64,000 nucleotides of DNA. Source: an uncultured Granulosicoccaceae bacterium. GTDB taxonomy: Bacteria; Pseudomonadota; Gammaproteobacteria; CALCKW01. The position numbers were made by a program, and so were the translations under genes. The stretch's first letter is position 1. The number at the start of each line of letters is the position of its first letter. Location: the NCBI GenBank assembly GCA_937965695.1, contig CALCKW010000011.1, positions 62,001 to 126,000 of the forward strand, written 5' to 3'. Below the pieces are notes generated by a model, which was not told the origin of the DNA, searched no databases, and was given only the letters and a program-made list of their open reading frames with translations. Positions 8,606-16,515 of the stretch are shown here, piece by piece.

Positions 8606-9982
8606 ATGGCTGCCAAGACTATTTTAGTCGTGGACGATGAGCCCGATATTAGATTTACGGTACAAGAGATTCTAGCCGACGAAGGTTATGACGTCAGTGT
8701 CGCAGAAAATGCGGCCAGCGCACGCGAGAGTCGTGAAAAGTTAAAGCCCGACCTAGTGCTCCTAGATATCTGGATGCCAGATGAAGACGGTATTACTGTT
8801 CTCAAAGGGTGGCGAGACTCTGGTGAGTTGGAATTTCCCGTGGTGATGATGTCTGGGCATGGGACCGTCGAGACGGCTGTTGAGGCAACCCGTATGGGTG
8901 CCGTTGACTTTATTGAAAAGCCGCTTTCGCTGCAAAAACTCTTGATGACGGTTGATCGCTCATTACGCAATTGGGACCAACCCGCTAATAACCCTGAGCT
9001 CAAACCTACTGAAAGGTTGCAACCGCTGGAACTTGTAGGGCAAAGCACTTATATGCGAGCACTACGTGAACAAGTTGAGCGACTGGCTAACACCGATGCG
9101 GCAGTGATGTTGATCGGCCCGTCTGGATCACTCAAACACGAGCTGGCGCAGCATATACATCTGAGCGCAGACGCAGACGCGCCTTTTGTCGTTTTGAGTG
9201 GTGACATGTTAGACGATCGTACAGCCGCTGCCGAATTGTTGGGCAGTGAGTACGACGGTCAAAGACACAGTGGATTGCTGGAACAAGCCAATGGCGGCAC
9301 CTTGTTTTTGCAAGACTTTATCGATCTACCTATGGTGGCGCAGCGCCTTCTTAACACGGCTTTAGAGCGAGCTGAGTTTCAGGCCTTAGGCAGTACTCAG
9401 CAACGCTCTCTATCGCTTCGCATTATTGCCAGCAGTAACGAGGACCCGCTCTTAGCGGTTAGCAGTGGGCGGTTATTGGAGGATCTCTACTACCGACTAA
9501 ATGTTGTGCCGATTCAAACCTTAGGGTTGAATGAGCATCGGGAGGACATTCCCGCTCTGGTCGAGTCGATTTCTAGCGTAGAGGCAGAGAAAGAGGGTTT
9601 GTCCTACCGACACTTTAATGTCGCGACTCAAAACAAGCTGCGGAACCATGATTGGCGTGGCAATGTGTTGGAATTGAGAAGTTTGGTCAAGCGATTGCTC
9701 ATATTAGGTGAAGGCAGCGAAGTCTCTACCGATGAGATTGACGCGGCGCTCGTTATGCCTGCTGGGGAAAGCAGTAATCTACAAGATGATTTGATGCGTT
9801 TGCCTTTGCATTTGCCTCTCCGCGAAGCACGCGCTGAATTTGAACGCACTTACCTGGCACGTCAGCTGGCAGAAGTTGGCGGTCGAATGGGTGATCTCGC
9901 CTCGAGAATTGGGATGGAACGCACCCATCTTTACCGTAAAATGCGGAGTCTAGGAATAGACACGCGACGTGAACGCGAGTGA
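8606..9982 (+). CDS. ntrX: NtrX-like response regulator with degenerate AAA+ domain
   Basis: A 458-residue regulator: receiver (Asp10, Asp11, phosphoacceptor Asp54, Ser83, Lys105), AAA+-like domain and a C-terminal Fis-type helix-turn-helix ending in RIGMERTHLYRKMRSLGID. The start at 8606 is set by a good GGGAGA site and by the receiver beginning immediately (AKTILVVDDEPD). The AAA+ part is damaged relative to NtrC: Walker A reads GPSGSLKH (171-178) instead of GxxGxGK[E/S], Walker B reads GTLFLQD (231-237) instead of GTLFLDE, and GAFTGA is absent, with several residues missing between LLGSEYDG and HSGLLEQ. It therefore probably cannot activate sigma-54 RNA polymerase and may act as a phosphorylation-controlled DNA-binding protein, as proposed for other NtrX proteins lacking GAFTGA. 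Confidence 0.9.
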   Translation: MAAKTILVVDDEPDIRFTVQEILADEGYDVSVAENAASARESREKLKPDLVLLDIWMPDEDGITVLKGWRDSGELEFPVVMMSGHGTVETAVEATRMGAVDFIEKPLSLQKLLMTVDRSLRNWDQPANNPELKPTERLQPLELVGQSTYMRALREQVERLANTDAAVMLIGPSGSLKHELAQHIHLSADADAPFVVLSGDMLDDRTAAAELLGSEYDGQRHSGLLEQANGGTLFLQDFIDLPMVAQRLLNTALERAEFQALGSTQQRSLSLRIIASSNEDPLLAVSSGRLLEDLYYRLNVVPIQTLGLNEHREDIPALVESISSVEAEKEGLSYRHFNVATQNKLRNHDWRGNVLELRSLVKRLLILGEGSEVSTDEIDAALVMPAGESSNLQDDLMRLPLHLPLREARAEFERTYLARQLAEVGGRMGDLASRIGMERTHLYRKMRSLGIDTRRERE

Positions 9983-9998
9983 CTGGGTCGATGCATAA

Positions 9999-11375
9999 GT
10001 GAAAATTATAATTTTGGGTGCTGGGCAAGTGGGCACCGCCGTTGCGAAAAATCTAGCGGATGAAGGTAACGAAGTTACCGTTATCGACACCAACGCAAGT
10101 GTGCTGTCAGAAATGCAGGCGCGCCTAGATTTACGAGCTGTGGTTGGTGTGGCCTCGCACCCGGCTGTTTTGCGAGAGGCGGGTGCTGATGATGCAGATA
10201 TGCTGATTGCGACCACCAGCAGCGATGAAGTCAACATGCTCGCCTGTCAGGTGGCGTACACCATCTTTGGCACCCCCACCAAAATTGCTCGAGTGAGAAG
10301 CAACGCCTATCAAGAAGTCACCGAGCTATTTGATAACGAACATATACCTGTTGACTATTTGATCAGCCCTGAACAATTGGTGACCCGCCATATGCATCGC
10401 TTGATTGAATTGCCCGGTGCTCTTCAAGTTGTCGATTTTGCTGGTGGTCGCTTGCGTTTAATCGGTGTAACCGCCGAGGCCAAAGGTGCGCTTGTGGGTC
10501 ACTCACTTCGAACCTTGCGTGATCATTTACCCGATGTCGATTGTCGCGTAGCAGCGATCTACCGCGACGAGCACGCGATTATTCCCAGCGGTGACACACG
10601 GATTGAAGCCGACGACGATGTTTTTTTTCTCGCCACACGAACAGATGCCTCTGTCGTTATGAGTGAAATGCGAGCTGCGCGTGAATCAAATAAACACATT
10701 ATGATCGCAGGCGGCGGCAACATTGGCTTTGACTTGGCCAAGCGTCTTGAGAAACAGCACTACAACGTCAAGCTGATCGAACGAAATCACGATCGCTGCG
10801 TGGAACTTTCGACGCAATTGCGTCGGGCCATGGTGTTAGAAGGCGATGCTGCGGATCATGAGCTATTACTGGAAGAGAACATCGGTGAAATGGATGTTTT
10901 CTGTGCGCTGACCAACGATGACGAGGCGAATATTCTCTCGGCAATCATGGCCAAACGGCTGGGTGCTGGCACGGTCATGTCGCTGGTCAATCGAACCGCG
11001 TACGCCGACTTGATACCCAGCAATATGATTGATATTGCTATTTCACCGCATCAGGTCACTATTGGAGAGCTGTTGACGCACATAAGACGTGGTTCTGTTG
11101 CGGCCGTACATTCGCTACGTCGAGGGGGGGCAGAGGTCATTGAGGCTGTGGCCAAGGGTGACAAGCAAACATCCAAGCTGGTTGGGCGAAGAATCGAAGA
11201 AATTAAACTTCCCCACCACACCAACATTGGAGCGGTTGTTCGAGGTAGTTCCGTCTTGATGGGGCATCGAGATGTAGTGATAGAGCCTGAGGATCATTTG
11301 ATTTTCTTTCTGACGGATAAAAAGCGGATTCCTGAGGTAGAAAAATTGTGTCAGGTGTCGGCAGCATTTATATGA
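9999..11375 (+). CDS. trkA: Trk potassium uptake regulatory subunit TrkA
   Basis: Cytoplasmic peripheral subunit that binds NAD(H) and gates the TrkH potassium channel. The 458 residues form two RCK halves, each with a nucleotide-binding glycine motif: ILGAGQVGTAVAKNL at the N-terminus and IAGGGNIGFDLAKRL near residue 235. Each is followed by an acidic residue at the end of strand 2 (VIDTN, LIERN) and by a TrkA-C domain. The start is the GTG at 9999; the reading frame begins directly with the dinucleotide-binding fold. It lies 16 bp after ntrX and 39 bp before trkH, so the potassium system is probably one unit and may be read through from ntrYX. Confidence 0.97.
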   Translation: MKIIILGAGQVGTAVAKNLADEGNEVTVIDTNASVLSEMQARLDLRAVVGVASHPAVLREAGADDADMLIATTSSDEVNMLACQVAYTIFGTPTKIARVRSNAYQEVTELFDNEHIPVDYLISPEQLVTRHMHRLIELPGALQVVDFAGGRLRLIGVTAEAKGALVGHSLRTLRDHLPDVDCRVAAIYRDEHAIIPSGDTRIEADDDVFFLATRTDASVVMSEMRAARESNKHIMIAGGGNIGFDLAKRLEKQHYNVKLIERNHDRCVELSTQLRRAMVLEGDAADHELLLEENIGEMDVFCALTNDDEANILSAIMAKRLGAGTVMSLVNRTAYADLIPSNMIDIAISPHQVTIGELLTHIRRGSVAAVHSLRRGGAEVIEAVAKGDKQTSKLVGRRIEEIKLPHHTNIGAVVRGSSVLMGHRDVVIEPEDHLIFFLTDKKRIPEVEKLCQVSAAFI

Positions 11376-11414
11376 CAACCCTGAACTCAGTTTTTTTTCG
11401 CGTCGAGGTGTTGC

Positions 11415-12863
11415 GTGCAGCCTAAAGTTGTACAGCGCATATTGGGTCTGCTCTTGTGCATTTTTAGCACGACCATGTTACCGCCTGCAGTGGTTGGGTA
11501 CATCTACCAAGATGGCGGAACTCAAACTTTTTTAATGTCTTTCTTTATTCTGTTGGCTGCCGGCGGCGCATTGGTTTGGAGTGTTGAAAACCAACACGCA
11601 CAACTAAAACTGCGCGATGGGTATCTGATTGTCGTGCTGTTTTGGACGGTGCTCAGTTTGGCTGGGGCAGTTCCGCTGATGGTGTCCGAACTTCCCAATC
11701 TAACCGTGTTCCAGGCTATTTTTGAATCCATGTCTGCACTCACCACAACGGGTGCCACGGTTATTGTAGGGTTGGACTATTTACCTAAGTCCATTTTGTT
11801 TTATCGCCAAGAGCTTCAGTGGCTTGGTGGTATGGGAATAGTTGTTTTAGCGATCGCCATTTTACCCGCGCTGGGTATCGGTGGCATGCAGCTCTTTAGA
11901 GCTGAGACCTCTGGCGCGCAAAAAGACAGTAAACTGACCCCGCGGATTGCCAGCACTGCAAAAGCGCTGTGGATGATCTACTTGACGCTGACGACTTCCT
12001 GTGCGGTTGCATATTATGTAGCGGGCATGGATGTTTTTGACGCTATTGGCCATGCCTTTTCAACGGTGGCGATTGGTGGATTTTCTACACATGACGACAG
12101 CATTGGTTTTTTCGATAGTCGAATGGTGGAAGCTGTTGCGATAGTGTTTATGTTTTTATCGGGCATAAACTTTGGGCTGCATTTTCTTGCATTACGCAAT
12201 CGGTCAGCCAATGTCTACGGCAAAGACTCTGAGTTTAAAAACTACGCAGCATTCTTATTAGCTGTTTCAGTGGTTGTGGTGCTAGGCCTTCTGATTACCT
12301 CTGAACTCGGGGCAGGTGATGCTGTGATGCAAGGGCTATTTCACACCGTTTCTATGGCAACCACAACGGGATTCTCTACGGCGGAATACTATACCTGGGC
12401 GGGCTCGCTACCTTTTATTCTATTGTGTGTGAGTTTTGTCGGCGGTTGTGCTGGCTCAACAGGCGGTGGTTTGAAGGTAGTGCGAGTGATGATGCTCATG
12501 CGCCAAGGCATGCGCGAATTAACGCGAATGGTGCATCCGCACGCACTTGTTGTCGTTAAGTTGGGAAATAAGCGTGTTTCCGATCGGCAGCTAGAGGTTG
12601 TTTGGGGTTTTTTCTCGGCCTATGTAGCAATATTTGTATTCTTCTTGATTGTATTGATGACGATGGGCATGGACCAAATAACCGCCTTTTCTTCGCTTGT
12701 CGCTTGCATGAATAATTTGGGCCCTGGTCTGGGTGACGTTGCAGCCAACTATGCTTCTGTCGACGACCCTGCGCTGTTGGTTCTGTGCATGGCTATGCTG
12801 ATGGGGCGCTTGGAAATATTTACGCTGTTGGTTTTATTTACACCTGCCTTTTGGCGTAGATAG
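11415..12863 (+). CDS. trkH: Trk potassium transporter membrane subunit TrkH
   Basis: A 482-residue polytopic inner-membrane K+ channel-like transporter with about ten to twelve hydrophobic segments and the four pore-loop repeats of the TrkH/KtrB superfamily. Visible selectivity-filter-type turns are TTTGAT near residue 111, TVAIGGFST near 220, TATTTGFST-like MATTTGFSTAE near 315 and NNLGPGLG near 435. The start is GTG at 11415. Function needs TrkA, encoded immediately upstream. Length and topology are normal. Confidence 0.97.
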   Translation: MQPKVVQRILGLLLCIFSTTMLPPAVVGYIYQDGGTQTFLMSFFILLAAGGALVWSVENQHAQLKLRDGYLIVVLFWTVLSLAGAVPLMVSELPNLTVFQAIFESMSALTTTGATVIVGLDYLPKSILFYRQELQWLGGMGIVVLAIAILPALGIGGMQLFRAETSGAQKDSKLTPRIASTAKALWMIYLTLTTSCAVAYYVAGMDVFDAIGHAFSTVAIGGFSTHDDSIGFFDSRMVEAVAIVFMFLSGINFGLHFLALRNRSANVYGKDSEFKNYAAFLLAVSVVVVLGLLITSELGAGDAVMQGLFHTVSMATTTGFSTAEYYTWAGSLPFILLCVSFVGGCAGSTGGGLKVVRVMMLMRQGMRELTRMVHPHALVVVKLGNKRVSDRQLEVVWGFFSAYVAIFVFFLIVLMTMGMDQITAFSSLVACMNNLGPGLGDVAANYASVDDPALLVLCMAMLMGRLEIFTLLVLFTPAFWRR

Positions 12864-12864
12864 C

Positions 12865-13452
12865 ATGGATCTAAAAAGCCAGAGTAAGTGGGATAGTATC
12901 TATGCAAATCGCTCCCAAGAGGTGCCCGCTCGTGCTGCTGTCGTTTTGCAGCGCTACAAACATTGGTTGCCAAGGCAAGGTGTTGCCTTAGATTTCGCTT
13001 GCGGTCGTGGAGGCAATGCTCTCCTATTCGCTCATGGGGGGTTGAACACACACGCGTGGGACATCTCTTCCGTTGGGTTACAGCAGCTAGATGACGAAGC
13101 GAAAGCGAACGGCTTAGACATTGACACGCGCGTTTTAGACCTCCAATCGCACCCATTGGAGACATCTAGCTTTGACACTATCGCTTGCAGTTATTATCTT
13201 GATCGAAACAGATTCTCGGCAATTTGCAACGCACTGAAACCGGGTGGTTTGCTGTTTTATGAAACGTTCAATGCGACAGTGCCGATGGGTGAAGGACCAA
13301 GTAATCCCCATTTTTTGTTGGACAGATCCGAGTTGCTGCAGAGCTTTTCTGAACTCCAGGTACTTTTTTATGAGGAGTTATGGGATATTGCTGATGCAGA
13401 CGGTGGGACAGGCATTAGCCGTTTAGTCGCCCGCCAGGTAGCCTTAGATTAA
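12865..13452 (+). CDS. Class I SAM-dependent methyltransferase
   Basis: A 195-residue cytoplasmic protein with the Rossmann methyltransferase fold. Motif I is ALDFACGRGGNALLFA at about 41-56, followed by an acidic residue in HAWDISSVGL and by the post-motif FYETFNAT block. It resembles the small TehB/UbiE-like methyltransferases. The substrate cannot be told from sequence. The gene begins one base after the trkH stop and ends 2 bp before the acyltransferase gene, so it is probably part of the same transcript. Confidence 0.85.
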   Translation: MDLKSQSKWDSIYANRSQEVPARAAVVLQRYKHWLPRQGVALDFACGRGGNALLFAHGGLNTHAWDISSVGLQQLDDEAKANGLDIDTRVLDLQSHPLETSSFDTIACSYYLDRNRFSAICNALKPGGLLFYETFNATVPMGEGPSNPHFLLDRSELLQSFSELQVLFYEELWDIADADGGTGISRLVARQVALD

Positions 13453-13454
13453 AT

Positions 13455-14411
13455 ATGGATCAGCTTTTTACCAAAAGAAACTTTAGCGAACGACCTCACC
13501 GTGGCTCTGAGTCCCCTAAATTTGGTTGGCCTCTTTTAGCTGTTACTTGCTGGCCTCACTGGTTGGGTTTAGGGCTTCTAAGTTCACAATGGCTGTTGTT
13601 GCCTCACACGTGGCGGGACAAGTTAGCCGCGAGAATTGGCAAACAGTTGGCCAAAGGGCGCTGGCCGCGTCGAGTGCCTGCAAATTTACGGCGTTGTTTT
13701 CCACAGATGAGCGATCAAGAAATTGACGCAATAGTTTTAGAATACTGTCAGACTCAAGCTTGCATTATTATGGACTTGCCGTCGCTCTGGTTGTCATCTG
13801 AGAAGCAGTTGCAAAAGCGGGTTCGTTTCAGCGGGCTAGAGCATTTGGAAACGCCTTTTGCTGAATCCCGGCCTGTGTGCTTGCTGGTTTGCCACTCTAT
13901 GGGAATGGAACACGCTGCACATATTTTGAAAAAATCCTTTCCGCTGTTGGGCTATTACCAGTCTTTTGGATCAGCTGTTGTCGATTGGTTTTTTTATCGG
14001 CTTCGAGCGCGTAATGGAGGCTATCTGCTGCAACGTGGAGACTCGATGCGACAGCTAGTGCGAGATATGCGGGACGGTTGGATGCTGTACATGATGATTG
14101 ACGAAGATATGGGTGAAAGAGAGGGCCATTGGACGGCTTTCTACGCGACAGAGAAGTGCGCAATAAAAGCTCCAGCCAAACTTGCAGCAATTACGTCAGC
14201 TGCCGCAGTACCGGTGTACAGTTGGTACAACCGAGAAGAACACTGTTATGAAGTGAAAATCTTGCCGGCGTTGCAAGACTTTCCAACCGATGATGAACCT
14301 TCCGATGTCGCTCAACTCATGAGCAGCTTAGAAACGATGATCGATATTAACCCGGGGCAGTACGGGTGGCGTCAGCAGCTATTTCGCTCTGAGCGCCATC
14401 GCACGAATTAG
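13455..14411 (+). CDS. LpxL/HtrB-family lipid A acyltransferase
   Basis: A 318-residue protein of the lysophospholipid acyltransferase superfamily. The catalytic HX4(D/E) motif is His147-SMGM-Glu152, preceded by the PVCLLVCHS strand. A hydrophobic segment near residues 27-50 (PLLAVTCWPHWLGLGLLSSQWLLLP) fits an N-terminal membrane anchor as in LpxL. In that family the reaction is secondary acylation of Kdo2-lipid IVA at the cytoplasmic face of the inner membrane. Whether this copy transfers lauroyl, myristoyl or another chain cannot be inferred. It is the last gene of the plus-strand run and converges on fpr with a 4-bp overlap of the ends. Confidence 0.85.
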   Translation: MDQLFTKRNFSERPHRGSESPKFGWPLLAVTCWPHWLGLGLLSSQWLLLPHTWRDKLAARIGKQLAKGRWPRRVPANLRRCFPQMSDQEIDAIVLEYCQTQACIIMDLPSLWLSSEKQLQKRVRFSGLEHLETPFAESRPVCLLVCHSMGMEHAAHILKKSFPLLGYYQSFGSAVVDWFFYRLRARNGGYLLQRGDSMRQLVRDMRDGWMLYMMIDEDMGEREGHWTAFYATEKCAIKAPAKLAAITSAAAVPVYSWYNREEHCYEVKILPALQDFPTDDEPSDVAQLMSSLETMIDINPGQYGWRQQLFRSERHRTN

Positions 14412-15184
14412 CCTTGTTCTACGAAGGCTCTTTCTACAACGTAGTGACCCTGCACACTTCGTGTAGCGTTGTTGTAGCCCAGATTGTCTAGTGAGTTACT
14501 GATGTCTTTCAACATAGCTGGGCTTCCGCAGAGCATAAACCGATCTTCGTCTACATTAGGCGCGGGTAATCCCAGATCTGAAAATATTTTGCCACTCTCT
14601 AGCAGCTGAGTGATTCTGCCTGTGTTTCGGTAGGGTTCGCGCGTAACGGTTGGGTAGTAGTGCAGCTTTTCACGGACAACGTCCCCAAAAAACTCATTCT
14701 CTGGTAGCTCGCGTTGGATGAAGTCCTGATAGGCGAGTTCGGAAACGGTGCGTACACCGTGTACCAAAATCACTTGCTCAAATTGTTCATAGACAGCTGG
14801 GTCTTGGATAATGCTTATAAACGGAGCGAGACCTGTTCCTGTGCTGAGTAAGTACAGGCGCTTTCCGGGGAGCAGGTTCCCTGCGATCAACGTGCCTGTG
14901 GGCTTCGTTCGCAGCAAAATTTTGTCGCCTTTGCGTATATGCTGCAAACGTGATGTCAGCGCACCATCTGGCACCTTTATGCTGAAAAACTCTAACTCAT
15001 CGGCGTAGTTGGCACTGGCTATTGAGTAAGCACGCATAAGCGGCTTGCCTTCCACTTCTAGGCCGAGCATCACAAAGTGGCCATTTTCAAAGCGCAAGCC
15101 CTGTTGACGACTGACTCTAAAACTGAAAAGAGAATCGTTCCAATGGTGAACGTGCGTGACTTGCTCTGAAATCAAGGAATCCAT
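14408..15184 (-). CDS. fpr: Ferredoxin-NADP+ reductase
   Basis: FAD enzyme passing electrons between NADPH and ferredoxin or flavodoxin. The 258-residue length fits the bacterial subclass. The FAD-binding RAYSIAS signature is near residue 55, the NADP-binding STGTGLAPFISII is near 114-127, and the FMLCGSPAML block lies near 220. The C-terminus VERAFVEQG is of the short bacterial type, in which a conserved aromatic near the end stacks on FAD. The ATG at 15184 is the only good start. It may serve the 2[4Fe-4S] ferredoxin at 59.8 kb, which is speculation. Confidence 0.95.
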   Translation of the reverse strand: MDSLISEQVTHVHHWNDSLFSFRVSRQQGLRFENGHFVMLGLEVEGKPLMRAYSIASANYADELEFFSIKVPDGALTSRLQHIRKGDKILLRTKPTGTLIAGNLLPGKRLYLLSTGTGLAPFISIIQDPAVYEQFEQVILVHGVRTVSELAYQDFIQRELPENEFFGDVVREKLHYYPTVTREPYRNTGRITQLLESGKIFSDLGLPAPNVDEDRFMLCGSPAMLKDISNSLDNLGYNNATRSVQGHYVVERAFVEQG

Positions 15185-15758
15185 GGTGCGGCGACTGCTG
15201 TTATTTGAATGGCATAGACCATATCGTCAATGCATACCGTGAGTGAAAGAGACTTCCGCTATAAGCTTATAAAAAAACAGCTTATACGGCTCGCGGAACC
15301 ACCAACTGTGCGTATTGGGTTATCAATTGTGTGGTGATCGAACACCACGACGGCACGAGATTTCTCATACAGAGCGTGGTCTGAGCTTTTGGAGGTCACT
15401 AAAAAACGTAACGAGGTAAGACTCTGCATTGACGGCCAGCCAAACCGCGCTTAATCACAGGAGAAATAGAATTATTCCAGTGTAGGTACGTGCACGCTTT
15501 AAGCTGTGTTATGCATCGTTTTGCATACCTTTCTTCTTGCGGCGAACAGGTTTCTGTGTCTTTGTGCGGTCAGAAGTTGGGCCCATTGCTTTGAACATTT
15601 CCGTCGGCGGGAGATAGTTGTCAAAATCCTCGCCTATCGATGTGACCAAAGGCTTTGAATTGATATTCCATTGCAAAGCGGGGCCTCGCCAATTTTTGCT
15701 TAGGCTCGGCAGATAAATGGCTATTTATCTATAACGGCAGACCTTTGGAATCGTTTCT
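15185..15758. other. Long intergenic region between fpr and rsmE
   Basis: This 574-bp gap has no recognisable gene. It holds a TATAAGC / GCTTATA inverted repeat (15260-15266 and 15280-15286) with an A-rich loop and, on the minus strand, a short open frame at 15509-15676 described separately. The fpr promoter should be in the part nearest 15184. Confidence 0.5.
15509..15676 (-). CDS. Possible 55-residue small protein (unrecognised)
   Basis: Minus-strand frame beginning at a TTG (15676), preceded by a GAGG about 6 nt upstream, and ending in TAA at 15509-15511. The product begins MQWNINSKPLVTSIGEDF and has a very basic tail (KPVRRKKKG). The frame is open further upstream to about 15724 without a conventional start, so it could instead be the 3' remnant of a decayed gene. 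No family recognised. Support is only the open frame, the weak ribosome site and a plausible amino-acid composition. Confidence 0.25.
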   Translation of the reverse strand: MQWNINSKPLVTSIGEDFDNYLPPTEMFKAMGPTSDRTKTQKPVRRKKKGMQNDA

Positions 15759-16511
15759 TTAGGGTGACAAGTTTGACGGAGGGGTTTTTAAGTCCCCGCC
15801 ATGGTGCTGTAAAATGGCGAGTGCAGCGATGGTCGCGGTTTCTGTTCGTAAAACCCTCGGGCCAATTTGACAGGGTTGCCATCCCGCCGCTAAAGCTTGT
15901 GTGACTTCGATGTCACTCAGACCAGACTCAGGCCCGATGAGTATCACTACCTGAGATGAAGGCGGAGAAACTGCCTGCGCCAAATGCGGGTGATCACCAA
16001 TAGTAAGAACAAGCGATGGTTGCTGTACGGCTTTTTCTAGTAGCTTTGTTAAGTTTACCGCAGGCCGTATTTCAGGTAGCTCACTACGGCCGCATTGTTC
16101 GCATGCGCTAACGGCGATGGCTTCCCAGTGTTTTGTTTTTTTCAGAAGCCGGTCAGCATCGAGTCTAACTTTCGTTTTTTCTGTGAATACCGGTTGGATG
16201 ATATGCACCCCAAGCTCAACCGCTTTTTGTACGCTGAAGTCCATACGATCTCCACGCGAAATGCCTTGTACTAGTGTGATTTTAAGAGGAGATTTGGGCT
16301 GTCCTAACAATTGTTTTTCAATCGTTAAAGTAGCTCGCTTGGCCGCTTTGCAGATGATAGACAAATAATCGTGGCCGTCTCCGTTGAACAATAACACTGA
16401 GTCGTCAACCGTGTGGCGAAGAACCTTTAGTAGGTGCGTGCTGGCAGCTGCCGAGAGTTCCACGGATGTGTTGAGTGCTAGTTTTTGATCAGTGAATATT
16501 CTTGTGGTCAT
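15759..16511 (-). CDS. rsmE: 16S rRNA (uracil-1498-N3)-methyltransferase RsmE
   Basis: SPOUT-class methyltransferase modifying U1498 of 16S rRNA. The 250-residue protein has an N-terminal PUA-like domain (with HLLKVLRH near 28) and the C-terminal trefoil-knot domain: VQGISRGDRMD near 95, LIGPESGLS near 188 and the AdoMet-binding LGPRVLRTETA-type sequence IGPRVLRTETATIAAL near 217. The start is the ATG at 16511. It follows dnaG by 4 bp on the same strand, so the two are almost certainly cotranscribed, an unusual pairing. Confidence 0.96.
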   Translation of the reverse strand: MTTRIFTDQKLALNTSVELSAAASTHLLKVLRHTVDDSVLLFNGDGHDYLSIICKAAKRATLTIEKQLLGQPKSPLKITLVQGISRGDRMDFSVQKAVELGVHIIQPVFTEKTKVRLDADRLLKKTKHWEAIAVSACEQCGRSELPEIRPAVNLTKLLEKAVQQPSLVLTIGDHPHLAQAVSPPSSQVVILIGPESGLSDIEVTQALAAGWQPCQIGPRVLRTETATIAALAILQHHGGDLKTPPSNLSP

Positions 16512-16515
16512 GGCT

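Noticed and set aside
8528-9982. ntrX start at 8528 inside the ntrY end
   Set aside because: The receiver domain begins at the ATG at 8606, which has a good ribosome site; the 26 extra residues are not receiver-like.
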